DNA of 64,000 nt. Source: Balanoglossus misakiensis. Its lineage: Eukaryota > Hemichordata. The stretch covers positions 6,014,001 through 6,078,000 of the forward strand of contig CM082585.2 in assembly GCA_040954595.2 (NCBI GenBank), in the 5' to 3' direction. Under the pieces are notes generated by a model. It made no database searches. It saw nothing but the letters and a program-made list of their open reading frames with translations, and was not told the DNA's origin. Below, piece by piece: positions 54,901 to 64,000 of the stretch (position 1 is the stretch's first letter; every line of letters starts with the position of its first letter). The position numbers were made by a program, and so were the translations under genes.

Positions 54901-57218
54901 TGACAGCCAGCATTAGTCAGTTAAAAAGCTTAAGTCATTATTTTGCTAGCATCCTACTGTGTGATGAAATACAAGGCAGGTAATGCTCAATCTCATTTTA
55001 TTCGAATTGTAATGTACTATATGGATGTTTTCTTACTCAACTGAAAAGGTGAATTAAAGATGAACAGGTCTTGTTTCTTCCACTTCAGCCTTGAATTTCT
55101 TGTAAGAAGTCATTGAACTGACATTAGAATATCCTTGAAGTAAACGTCAATGTCAGGGAAGAAACTCATGAGATTTTAATCCTGAATTTTAAAACTTGAT
55201 AGAACAGGCCAATACTATGTTGCATGGTGTGTACTCAGTTGGGAAAAGTATTTGCTGTAGGTCTATCCTGTTGTAAGTGTTAAGTTAACACTTATTAGTG
55301 CAAAGATACATATTTTATACCAAATATTAAAGATGCTGTGCCGTTAACCAGTCTATAGATTCTTGTTTATAACATAATTGTACTTCAGTGGTATATAAAT
55401 ATCTGGTTATATATAAAATGTGATCAGGTGTTTAACTTGTCTGTACAAAACTCTGACTGACAATCTGGCAATGCTTTGGTTAGAGTGACATCATTAACTC
55501 ACACAACCACAATATTGTCAAAGGAATAGCCATCTTATCCCTTTGAAACTGATACAATGTAGAAAGTTGAAAGGTCATGGCTCTAAAGCTCATTCATTAG
55601 TATTACACACACGATCTAAGACAGGCTAACAAAACTGGTCCAACAGAACCACTGTCTGTGTGTCTGCTGACGTGACATCATCGCGTAGCAACCGCATGTC
55701 ATTAACCTTCCAAGGAGGACCTTTTGAACTTTCTTTGATGTCACTGCTTAGATTCACTGGTGACATGGAGATTTTATTTATCCAACTACGCTTTCTTTTA
55801 TTATTCGATCTAATAGTCTGTGCTGGTATTGAGTGATAAGTGGGCGCATTCTGTCCGGTATCACAAAGTTTTATATTCGTACCAGGACTCCTACACAGGA
55901 CACCCGCCCAACAAAATTGGAAATATTATAATTTCTCGTTATAAAGCGATAAATATAAAGTGATTGATTAAACTGCACCACACATAACACATGGTACACC
56001 TATCATTGTATGATGCCACATTATGGATCGAATGCTAAATTGGTGTATTTAAAATTTCACCCCAATTTTTCCAACTAACTTTTTTTTATATCCCTGCATG
56101 CTGTACTGGTACTGGTAGTGATTAGTGAAAAGCAGGCTTAATTTTCATAGAGCAAATTACAGTAATGCCGATTTAATTACTTAGTGCTAAGGGGCGCAAA
56201 GAGTGAAAAAATATTGGTGTAAATGACAGTTTTTAAATTCTCACGGCATACTGTTATATCTGACATTTACATGTAATTAAATTCCTTTTTTAACTCACCA
56301 GGGTAAAGTTATTTCATACGGAATGTGTTGACGAATTTTCTAGAGAATCCACTCTCATGAAAGTATCAGTCAGCAAATTTCATATGTTTGAATATTATAG
56401 AATATTAAAGATTTTGAGAATATTCAGTTATTATAAATGCAACTGACTAGTTTTGACCCAGAATTTTCAGAAATATATTAAGTGGTCTTTGAATATTAGG
56501 AGTAAGGATTATGGTATTGTTGTGGAATTTCTGGAATGGATGGTACTTTTACTTGAACAGACCTCAGAACATTCTTCATGTAATGGAGTGAGGCCCCTAT
56601 GACAAGTTCATATGGGGCCGACTGATTGACTTGGGAATAAGTGCAGTCGTCATCCCAGCTGTACCACCACCAATTACGACTACTTGTAATTTACATCATG
56701 TCTGCGCGGGGCAAATTTATATGCTCGGAACACCTGCCCCGGTCATTAATTTGCTCCGCGAGTTTGATAAAGCGTGCTTGTCTAGACTGATACAAAAGGA
56801 TGCATGCCAAGAGGTAGGCCAGTAAGCCCGGCCTTCTCGATTGAATATTCATGGCATTGCTAACATGCCTGATTAGGGAGTTGAATATGCATATATACAG
56901 TTACAGGAGACCAGTGGCTCTCTGTATCAATCATCGACTGCTAATTTGGTTTCAGAGATTTTCATAAATAAAACATGGCACATCAAGCAGAAATAATTAA
57001 GTAGGAGAGTCGTGGGCGCACTTGGTATCGTCTGTCAGTTGCTGCGCGGACACTGAACTGGCGACAGCGTCCCGGCATATAGATTTGATTACCACCGACC
57101 GTCGCAGTACACCTCGTTGCAGCCCCCCTGACCCGGTGGCATTTCTACTTCGGTTACATCCTGCTGCTTTGCCGGCAGATATATCGTTCAGTCAGTATAC
57201 CGGGTAGTACAATACAAC
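45988..57218. other. Long gene-poor region
   Basis: I find no exon I can defend. The longest ATG-started ORF (51687-52097, 136 codons) has no recognisable domain. The region holds C/A homopolymers (C22 then A9 at 49410-49440), a foldback at 50547-50623, and AT-rich DNA. The right end near 57000-57218 is GC-richer and should contain the promoter and leader of the decapeptide-repeat gene. Unrecognised small exons or non-coding RNAs cannot be excluded. Confidence 0.5.
50547..50623. repeat. Foldback repeat, AACCCTTTC family, divergent copy
   Basis: Starts TAACCCTTTCAAGCCTGGCT and ends CCGGCCAGAAAGGGTTA, inverted with partial pairing. The ends resemble the copies at 3637 and 10415 but the inside differs, so family membership is uncertain. 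Confidence 0.4.
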
Positions 57219-60200
57219 ATGGCTGGACTGGCGTACTACGTGTCTTGCGTCGTGTTCGTGGCCATTCTCTGGGCGTACTGGCGTCCCAAGCCGGGGAAGA
57301 AGAAAGTGAAGGCCAGCGATAACGTCGACGAGCCAGCTGGGAAGGCCGTCGTTGTTAAGAAAGACGTTAAGGAAGTACGTGACATTCTGAGTAAAGTTGA
57401 CGACTCGTGCAAGAGTGGAGACGATCTGGTTGTTGTTGGTTTGAAAGGAGAAGTGACGGCTGGCCAGGCAGGAGTTGTACAGGACGCTGCAACAGAGGAC
57501 TCTGAGATTGAAATATCTGAGAAGAAAGGTCCAGATGAGGTGGATTTGTCAGCTGTGGAAACCAAAGATACAGAGAAACCGGGCATTGTGGAAGTAAGTG
57601 GTGAAGGAGTGGTCAAAACCGAAAATGTGGTTTCAGAAGCTGAGCCTTCCGTAGGAGAAAAGGAAGTAAGTGAATCTGTTGATGGATTGACTGAGGTCGG
57701 TGTTGAAGACACTGAACACGTGAAAGAACCGTTTCAGGGCAGATTGTTTGTTGGCAGTACTGATGATGCTACATGTAAGCCTAGTGGCGAAACTTCTCCT
57801 GATTCTGGAGTCGAGGAAGGCATTGCTTTGTCGCCGACCGGCGGCGTGTCTGAATCAGAAACAGCTGAACAGTCGGAGGACGACACAAAATTATTCATCA
57901 TCGAGGAGTCAGATTTATCGACGCCTGACGAAATAATCGAGGACATTGCAGCAGAGTTGGGCGATGTCGCTGAACAAGAACACGAAGTTGTTTCTGAGGA
58001 GGCTGACGTGAAAGAGGAACCTGTTGTCGTTGAAAAACACGAATTAGAATCCGTCGAAAGACCCTCGACAGAAGCGAAGCAAGAAATGGACATTTTGCAC
58101 ATTAGTGAAGATGATGAACTGGACATTGTTGAACACGTAGAAAAAGAACTTGCTGAAACAATCCCAGAATCTGTTGATGGGAATCTCGTGGGAAAACTTA
58201 CAATCACCGAAGAACCGACTGTGAGTCAAGCGGAAAGTCTCCCAGTCGTCTTCGCAACTAAAGACGACGATGCACAACCAGAAAGTGATCAGGTGTCAGA
58301 TTCAGTGAAAGAAACTGACGATCAGGATGCAACACCTGCTGTCGACGTCGATCAAATCAAAATGGTGGAGGAACCTCGCCTTCAGGCTGAGATGTTACCG
58401 GAACAATCAGTTGATAAATCTGAAACTGACACAAAAACAGTTGAGTCGGCAGGAAGGGACGTAGAGGACATGGAATGTGAACCATCTGGGGAGGAAAAAG
58501 AAGAGGAATCTTCTTTGCCAGAAGATGTGGACATAATAGAGTCTGACTCTGTGAAAGAATTAACTGACATTCAAACAACTGATGAACCAAGCCCAGAAGA
58601 CGAAGGAATGGAACAGACATTACAAGAGGAAACAATAGATGAACAACCAATCAAAGAGCAGGAAGAGAAAACAGATGATGAACAGCCAATTACAGTGGCT
58701 GTAGTATCTGAACAGTTAGTGGCAGAGGCTGAAATACTGGTCGATGAACAACCAATGAAAGAGGAGGAAGAAGCTGAACAGCCAATGAAAGATGAGGAAG
58801 TTATTGAACAGCCAATGAAAGAGGAGGAAGTAGAGGAAAAGCCAATAAAAGAAGAGGAAGAAGCTGAACAACCAATCGAAGAGGAGGAGGAAGATGAACA
58901 GCCAATAAAAGAGGAGGAAGTTGCTGAACAGCCAATGAAAGAGGCGGAAGTTTCTGAACACCCAATGAAAGAGGAGGAAGTAAAGGAACAACCAATCGAA
59001 GAGGAGGAGGTAGCTGAACAGCCAATCATAGAGGAGGAAGTAGAGGAACAACCGATCAAAGAGGAGGAAGTTGCTGAACAGCCAATCACAGAGGAGGAAG
59101 TACCAGTAGCTGAACAGCCAATGAAAGAGGAGGAAGCTGATGAACCAATGAAAGAGGAGGAAGTTGAGGAACAGCCAATCAAAGAGGAGGAAGTTGCTGA
59201 ACAGCCAATCACAGAGGAGGAAGTACCAGTAGCTGAACAGCCAATGAAAGAGGAGGAAGCTGATGAACCAATGAAAGAGGAGGAAGTAGAGGAACAGCCA
59301 ATCAAAGAGGAGGAAGTTGCTGAACAGCCAATCAAAGAGGAGGAAGTAGCAGAACAGCCAATGCAAGAGGAGGATGTTGAGGAAAAGCCAATCAAAGAGG
59401 AGGAAGTTGCTGAACAGCCAATGAAAGAGGAGGAAGTAGAGGAAGAGCCAATCAAAGAGGAGGAAGTAGAGGAGCAGCCAATGAAAGAGGAGGAAGTAGA
59501 GGAACAACCAATCAAAGAGGAGGAAGTTGCTGAACAGCCAATCAAAGAGGAAGTAGGGGAACAGCCAATCAAAGAGGAGGAAGTTGCTGAACAGCCAATC
59601 AAAGAGGAGGATGTTGAGGAACAGCCAATCACAGAGGAGGAAGTAGCAGAACAGCCAATGCAAGAGGAGGAAGTAGAGGAACAGCCAATCAAAGAGGAGG
59701 AAGTTGCTGAACAGCCAATGAAAGAGGAGGAAGTAGAGGAAGAGCCAATCAAAGAGGAGGAAGTAGAGGAACAGCCAATGAAAGAGGAGGAGGTAGAGGA
59801 ACAACCAATGAAAGAGGAGGAAGTAGAGGAAGAGCCAATCACAGAGGAGGAAGTAGAGGAACAGCCAATGAAAGAGGAGGAGGTAGAGGAACAGCCAATG
59901 AAAGAGGAGGAAGTAGCTGAACAGTCAATGAAAGAGGAGGAAGCTTATGAACCAATCAAAGAGGAGGAAATAACTGAACAGCCAATCAAAGAGGAGGAAG
60001 TAGAGGAACAACCAATCAAAGAGGAGGAAGCTGATGAACCAATGAAAGAGGAGGAAGTAGAGGACCAGCCAATCACAGAAGAGGAAGTAGAGGAACAGCC
60101 AATCACAGAGATGGAAGCAGAGGAACAACCAATGAAAGAGGAGGAAGTCGAGGACCAGCCAATGACAGAGGAGGAAGCTGATGAACCAATGAAAGAGGAG

Positions 60201-61841
60201 GAGGTAGCTGAACAGCCAATCACAGAGGAGGAAGTAGAGGAACAGCCAATCACAGAGGAGGAAGTAGAGGAACAACCAATCAAAGAGGAGGAGGTAGCTG
60301 AACAGCCAATCACAGAGGAGGAAGTAGAGGAACAACCAATCAAAGAGGAGGAAGTTGCTGAACAGCCAATCACAGAGGAGGAAGTACCAGTAGCTGAACA
60401 GCCAATGAAAGAGGAGGAAGCTGATGAACCAATCAAAGAGGAGGAAGTTGCTGAACAGCCAATCACAGAGGAGGAAGTTGAGGACCAGCCAATGAAAGAG
60501 GAGGATGTAGAGGAACAACCAATCAAAGAGGAGGAGGTAGCTGAACAGCCAATCACAGAGGAGGAAGTAGAGGAACAACCAATCAAAGAGGAGGAAGTTG
60601 CTGAACAGCCAATCACAGAGGAGGAAGTACCAGTAGCTGAACAGCCAATGAAAGAGGAGGAAGCTGATGAACCAATGAAAGAGGAGGAGGTAGCTGTACA
60701 GCCAATCACAGAGGAGGAAGTAGACGAACAACCAATTAAAGAGGAGGAAGTTGCTGAACAGCCAATCACAGAGGAGGAAGTACCAGTAGCTGAACAACCA
60801 ATGAAAGAGGAGGAAGCTGATGAACCAATCAAAGAGGAGGAAGTTGCTGAACAGCCAATCACAGAGGAGGAAGTTGAGGACCAGCCAATGAAAGAGGAGG
60901 AAGTAGAGGAACAACCAATCAAAGAGGAGGAGGTAGCTGAACAGCCAATCACAGAGGAGGAAGTAGAGGAACAGCCAATCACAGAGGAGGTAGTTGAGGA
61001 ACAGCCAATCACAGAGGAGGAAGTAGAGGAACAACCAATCAAAGAGGAGGAAGTTGCTGAACAGCCAATCACAGAGGAGGAAGTACCAGTAGCTGAACAG
61101 CCAATGAAAGAGGAGGAAGCTGATGAACCAATGAAAGAGGAGGAAGTTGAGGAACAGCCAATGAAAGAGGAGGAAGTTGCTGAACAGCCAATCAAAGAGG
61201 AGGATGATGAGGAACAGCCAATCACAGAGGAGGAAGTAGAGGAACAACCAAGGAAAGAGGAGGAAGTAGATGAACAGCCAACGAAAGAGGAGGAAGTAGA
61301 GGAACAGCCAATGAAAGAGGAGGCCGAGGAAACAGAGATACAACCAATGAAAGATGAGAACATGGATATGGCTGATGACAACCCTCCTGAGAAAATAGGA
61401 GAAGCAGACAAGTCTGCCGGGGATGAAGACACTGACCGCCCCCAGCTCATTGAGCAAAGTTCCGATGAGATTGGCAAAGACTGGGAGATGCTCGATAAAC
61501 CCGAAAGTGATGATAACAAAGTTGGAAGAGAAGACGGCAGATGTGCTGCGCAGGACGTCCTTGAACTGAGAGAAGAAGACGCCGTTAATGGCAATGTAGG
61601 GGTGGAGCCAGATGAAAGTGACGTACAAGATCCAGCAGTGAAGAGTGATACATGCGCCGCTGGTCTGTTATCGGAGAGCACACACAAGGAACGGTTAAGC
61701 GACGACTCGCTGGAAAGAGAATGTGATGCGGACAGTTTGGATGGGAAGGAAGAGAGTGCTGATGCTGCCGACAGAGATATTGATCAAGATAGCCTGGAAG
61801 CTGTCGAGAATGGAGCCCACGTCGACGTGCCAGCAGAATAG
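57219..61841 (+). CDS. Acidic decapeptide-repeat protein with N-terminal membrane anchor
   Basis: One uninterrupted ORF of 1540 residues. Residues 3-21 (GLAYYVSCVVFVAILWAYW) are a single hydrophobic segment followed by basic RPKPGKKKVK. By the positive-inside rule the tail faces the cytosol, with the segment as signal anchor. Residues about 30-505 are acidic and Ser/Thr-rich without a domain. Residues about 508-1372 are some 86 copies of a ten-residue unit of the type EEV(A/E)EQP(I/M)(K/T)E. The last 165 residues are acidic. I do not recognise the protein. The layout (N-terminal anchor plus a large decapeptide block) recalls RRBP1/p180, whose repeats are basic; here they are strongly acidic, so I claim analogy only. 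It appears single-exon. The ATG is the first in frame and gives the anchor. Long antisense ORFs are by-products of the repeat. Confidence 0.85.
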   Translation: MAGLAYYVSCVVFVAILWAYWRPKPGKKKVKASDNVDEPAGKAVVVKKDVKEVRDILSKVDDSCKSGDDLVVVGLKGEVTAGQAGVVQDAATEDSEIEISEKKGPDEVDLSAVETKDTEKPGIVEVSGEGVVKTENVVSEAEPSVGEKEVSESVDGLTEVGVEDTEHVKEPFQGRLFVGSTDDATCKPSGETSPDSGVEEGIALSPTGGVSESETAEQSEDDTKLFIIEESDLSTPDEIIEDIAAELGDVAEQEHEVVSEEADVKEEPVVVEKHELESVERPSTEAKQEMDILHISEDDELDIVEHVEKELAETIPESVDGNLVGKLTITEEPTVSQAESLPVVFATKDDDAQPESDQVSDSVKETDDQDATPAVDVDQIKMVEEPRLQAEMLPEQSVDKSETDTKTVESAGRDVEDMECEPSGEEKEEESSLPEDVDIIESDSVKELTDIQTTDEPSPEDEGMEQTLQEETIDEQPIKEQEEKTDDEQPITVAVVSEQLVAEAEILVDEQPMKEEEEAEQPMKDEEVIEQPMKEEEVEEKPIKEEEEAEQPIEEEEEDEQPIKEEEVAEQPMKEAEVSEHPMKEEEVKEQPIEEEEVAEQPIIEEEVEEQPIKEEEVAEQPITEEEVPVAEQPMKEEEADEPMKEEEVEEQPIKEEEVAEQPITEEEVPVAEQPMKEEEADEPMKEEEVEEQPIKEEEVAEQPIKEEEVAEQPMQEEDVEEKPIKEEEVAEQPMKEEEVEEEPIKEEEVEEQPMKEEEVEEQPIKEEEVAEQPIKEEVGEQPIKEEEVAEQPIKEEDVEEQPITEEEVAEQPMQEEEVEEQPIKEEEVAEQPMKEEEVEEEPIKEEEVEEQPMKEEEVEEQPMKEEEVEEEPITEEEVEEQPMKEEEVEEQPMKEEEVAEQSMKEEEAYEPIKEEEITEQPIKEEEVEEQPIKEEEADEPMKEEEVEDQPITEEEVEEQPITEMEAEEQPMKEEEVEDQPMTEEEADEPMKEEEVAEQPITEEEVEEQPITEEEVEEQPIKEEEVAEQPITEEEVEEQPIKEEEVAEQPITEEEVPVAEQPMKEEEADEPIKEEEVAEQPITEEEVEDQPMKEEDVEEQPIKEEEVAEQPITEEEVEEQPIKEEEVAEQPITEEEVPVAEQPMKEEEADEPMKEEEVAVQPITEEEVDEQPIKEEEVAEQPITEEEVPVAEQPMKEEEADEPIKEEEVAEQPITEEEVEDQPMKEEEVEEQPIKEEEVAEQPITEEEVEEQPITEEVVEEQPITEEEVEEQPIKEEEVAEQPITEEEVPVAEQPMKEEEADEPMKEEEVEEQPMKEEEVAEQPIKEEDDEEQPITEEEVEEQPRKEEEVDEQPTKEEEVEEQPMKEEAEETEIQPMKDENMDMADDNPPEKIGEADKSAGDEDTDRPQLIEQSSDEIGKDWEMLDKPESDDNKVGREDGRCAAQDVLELREEDAVNGNVGVEPDESDVQDPAVKSDTCAAGLLSESTHKERLSDDSLERECDADSLDGKEESADAADRDIDQDSLEAVENGAHVDVPAE
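58741..61335 (+). repeat. 30-bp coding tandem repeat with higher-order units
   Basis: About 86 in-frame copies of a purine-rich 30-base unit such as GAGGAAGTAGAGGAACAGCC + AATCAAAGAG. Variants shorten to 27 bases (EEADEPMKE) or lengthen to 36 (EEVPVAEQPMKE). The pair EEVPVAEQPMKE-EEADEP recurs at about 59101, 59224, 60385, 60628, 60781 and 61084, which marks blockwise duplication of larger segments. Confidence 0.95.
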
Positions 61842-63468
61842 AATACTTCATCGAAAAGTTGAAATTTTGTGACAACATGCCTGTCTGCCGCTGTGCTGTG
61901 TGTGTGTGTGCAGATTTTTACAATAGCGTTGCGTGAACCAAACTGTGACAACCTCAAACTGCCTGACTGAATGAGTGATACTATGTGACTATCGGACGAG
62001 TGAATTTTTGACACCTTCAGTTGCTGATCCTTGATTTGAACTGTGTGAACGCTGCTTCCTGTGACCTTTGAACTCAAGTGGACTTAAATTGAATCAAGAG
62101 ACGCGATGACATTAATTAGTAGACGAGATGAACGGAGACAATTTACAGTAATTGTTTATTTCATTAGTTGATCTCCAATTGTGCAATTTACCTATCAGAT
62201 AAGTGCATTTATGAAGAGATACCAATTCTCTTTAAAATTATAAAATGATAGCAAATTCCACTGCAAAAGTACGGTATCAACTACAGTCAGTAATTACAAA
62301 CTGCCTCAAGTATAAATATATCCCATAGTAGTATTTAAAATCAACACGTCAACTTTACATGTGACTTGAAATTATATCTAAGCATGAAAATAATTTAGAA
62401 CTTCCTTTCATTGCTTAAAAACATGAAATACAATTTCTCGAAAGATTAGATACCGTTATATCTATTGTTTGATTTCTAGGATAGAATTGCTTTGTATAGA
62501 TCAATGACCTGACTTGATAAGGACATACATGCACTAAATTATACCTTAATTTTTCCTTTCCGTTGAATGGAAATTTTCCACACACAAAAAATCAATTATG
62601 TTGTTGTCGTTTTTCTCAAACTTGGCCGGAAGAAGCCAAATGACATGGAAGGTATTTTTAAGCTTAAAGTTTAGATAAACTGTTTAAATCATTTGGTAAA
62701 AAAATCTGATTTTAACTGTTTTTCATGTTGCTTGCTACATCTACTGTGTTCTACATCAGTGTTAATGCAGTTTCCCATCATTCTTCAATGCAATGTATAA
62801 AAGTAGAAATCAAAAATGCCGAGTCAACAAAAATGGGGTTCCGCTCATAATGCACGTAATCCTCCTGGTCATTTCAGCTACTTTTTCCGTATCTAGATCT
62901 AATCGCTAAGATTTAATAGGAAGCAGTGATTGATACAGCTCAGTTTCACTCGAAAACGAGCTCACTGATGGTGCGTTCAAAACCCCTATATCGTACATCA
63001 CTTTCTGAGTATCCCTTTTAAGTCTTAAAATAGAAGCCTCGAGAAGTCACCATGCTAGTATAAGCTTCGGTCACAAGTGCGCTGTTTACGAACATTAGAA
63101 CGTAATTGATATTCATAAGGTGTCATTCTGTCGTAATGCGAATTGTCTGGAAGGATGTATGCCAGACAGACTTAGTTATGTACCATTTATCCTGACATCA
63201 CCAACTCTGCATTTACAATCAAGCTTTAGAATCTATGCAATCCTAGCAATATTCCGATGAGTGAATAATTTACAGAACTACTTGAATTACAAAAAAAATT
63301 ACATATATCTAACCTTGTGCACTTAACTGGCAAAATCTCTGGTGTAATATTGCAGAGAAACTGCTTAGTTTTTTACTTGTCTGAAAACTGAACTTTGAAG
63401 TTGCTGTTTGATGGAATTGATTTGTGGGAATTGCTTCACGCAATCTGCCTGGGAACTGATGATTTGGA

Positions 63469-63553
63469 CCACATGAACTTATGACACGACCACATGAACT
63501 TATGACACGGACCACAGGAACTGATGACTTGACCTCAGGAACTGATGACAAGG
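63469..63553 (+). repeat. 21-22 bp minisatellite, about 4 copies
   Basis: Head-to-tail units of the form GGACCACATGAACTTATGAC, diverging to GGACCACAGGAACTGATGAC and GACCTCAGGAACTGATGAC. Confidence 0.75.
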
Positions 63554-63659
63554 CCTGCATTAATGAACTCTTGACTGTCTGTTGGACCACGCGAACTGAA
63601 TTTATATGAAGTGGGCATTGTTTTTGTTTAATACTTCAATAGAAACCAATTTTGGCCTG

Positions 63660-63762
63660 ACCCTTCAACCCCCTTTGACTTAGTGATTTTGGACCAACAC
63701 ATTTGTTTTATGGTAGTTAAGGTTGGACCAATGTTTAAAATGAAATAGGGGTGAAAGGGTTA
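63660..63762. repeat. Foldback repeat, AACCCTTTCACC family, copy 3
   Basis: Starts ACCCTTCAACCCCCTTTGAC and ends GGGGTGAAAGGGTTA, with internal TTGGACCAA blocks in both orientations, as in copies 1 and 2. Confidence 0.55.
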
Positions 63763-64000
63763 AATCTAGAACTTCTCTCAGACATTGATTGGGCTACCAC
63801 TGTGGTAGACTGCGAGTTCTTGAGGAATTTTTGATTTTGTTGGAAATGTTACTGGATATTTTTCTTGCTGAGTGGAGTGTAAAATTTTCCCATTTCTTTC
63901 AAGAATATTTATTTCATCCAGAAATGCTACGCACTCAGACTTTGAAAGTTAATATATTGAATAAGACAATATGCATGTCTTGTACAAATGTATAAAAAAG

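Larger units (their letters stand above)
61842..64000. other. 3' flank of the decapeptide-repeat gene
   Basis: No gene seen. The 3' untranslated region must begin here, but I found no canonical AATAAA. It contains a small minisatellite and a foldback copy. Confidence 0.5.

Noticed and set aside
58571-61687. Antisense ORFs of 423, 362, 567 and 580 codons under the repeat gene
   Set aside because: They are periodic readings (Ser/Cys-rich or Leu/Phe/Trp-rich) of the 30-bp repeat in other frames. They vanish outside the array and show no start context, domain or independent composition.

Overview
The window is animal nuclear DNA. Coding sequence is split by GT/AG introns of roughly 0.1-5 kb, intergenic DNA is AT-rich and full of foldback elements, microsatellites and homopolymer C tracts, and the proteins are metazoan families (spermidine/spermine-type acetyltransferase, C1q, Tudor, GPR180). 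The gene content and the expanded C1q genes suggest a marine invertebrate, perhaps a deuterostome such as a hemichordate or lancelet. The sequence alone does not fix the species.

Layout: 1-6.8 kb has no gene I can support. A four-exon SAT2-like acetyltransferase lies at 6.8-9.7 kb (+). Three two-exon secreted C1q-domain genes follow: two on the minus strand (12.2-13.9 and 19.0-20.4 kb) and one on the plus strand (24.3-25.9 kb). All three share a signal peptide, a coiled-coil stalk, a Cys-x-Cys plus Trp helical module, and a phase-1 intron just before the C1q head. A nine-exon Tudor-domain gene occupies 27.4-33.1 kb (+). A nine-exon GPR180 orthologue occupies 38.1-34.7 kb (-), convergent with the Tudor gene. 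A weakly supported short spliced ORF starts at 40.7 kb (+). About 11 kb of sequence without a supportable gene leads to a single long ORF at 57.2-61.8 kb (+). It encodes a 1540-residue acidic protein with one N-terminal membrane anchor and about 86 copies of a ten-residue repeat.

The genes do not form a pathway. The C1q trio is the one local gene family and looks like an innate-immunity or lectin-type cluster grown by duplication. The most unusual items are the shared non-C1q stalk module of the C1q genes, the membrane-anchored decapeptide-repeat protein, a family of tiny foldback transposons with 9-bp target duplications, and a perfect 36-bp palindrome. Exon borders were assigned by reading splice sites and reading phase by eye; no transcript data were available.
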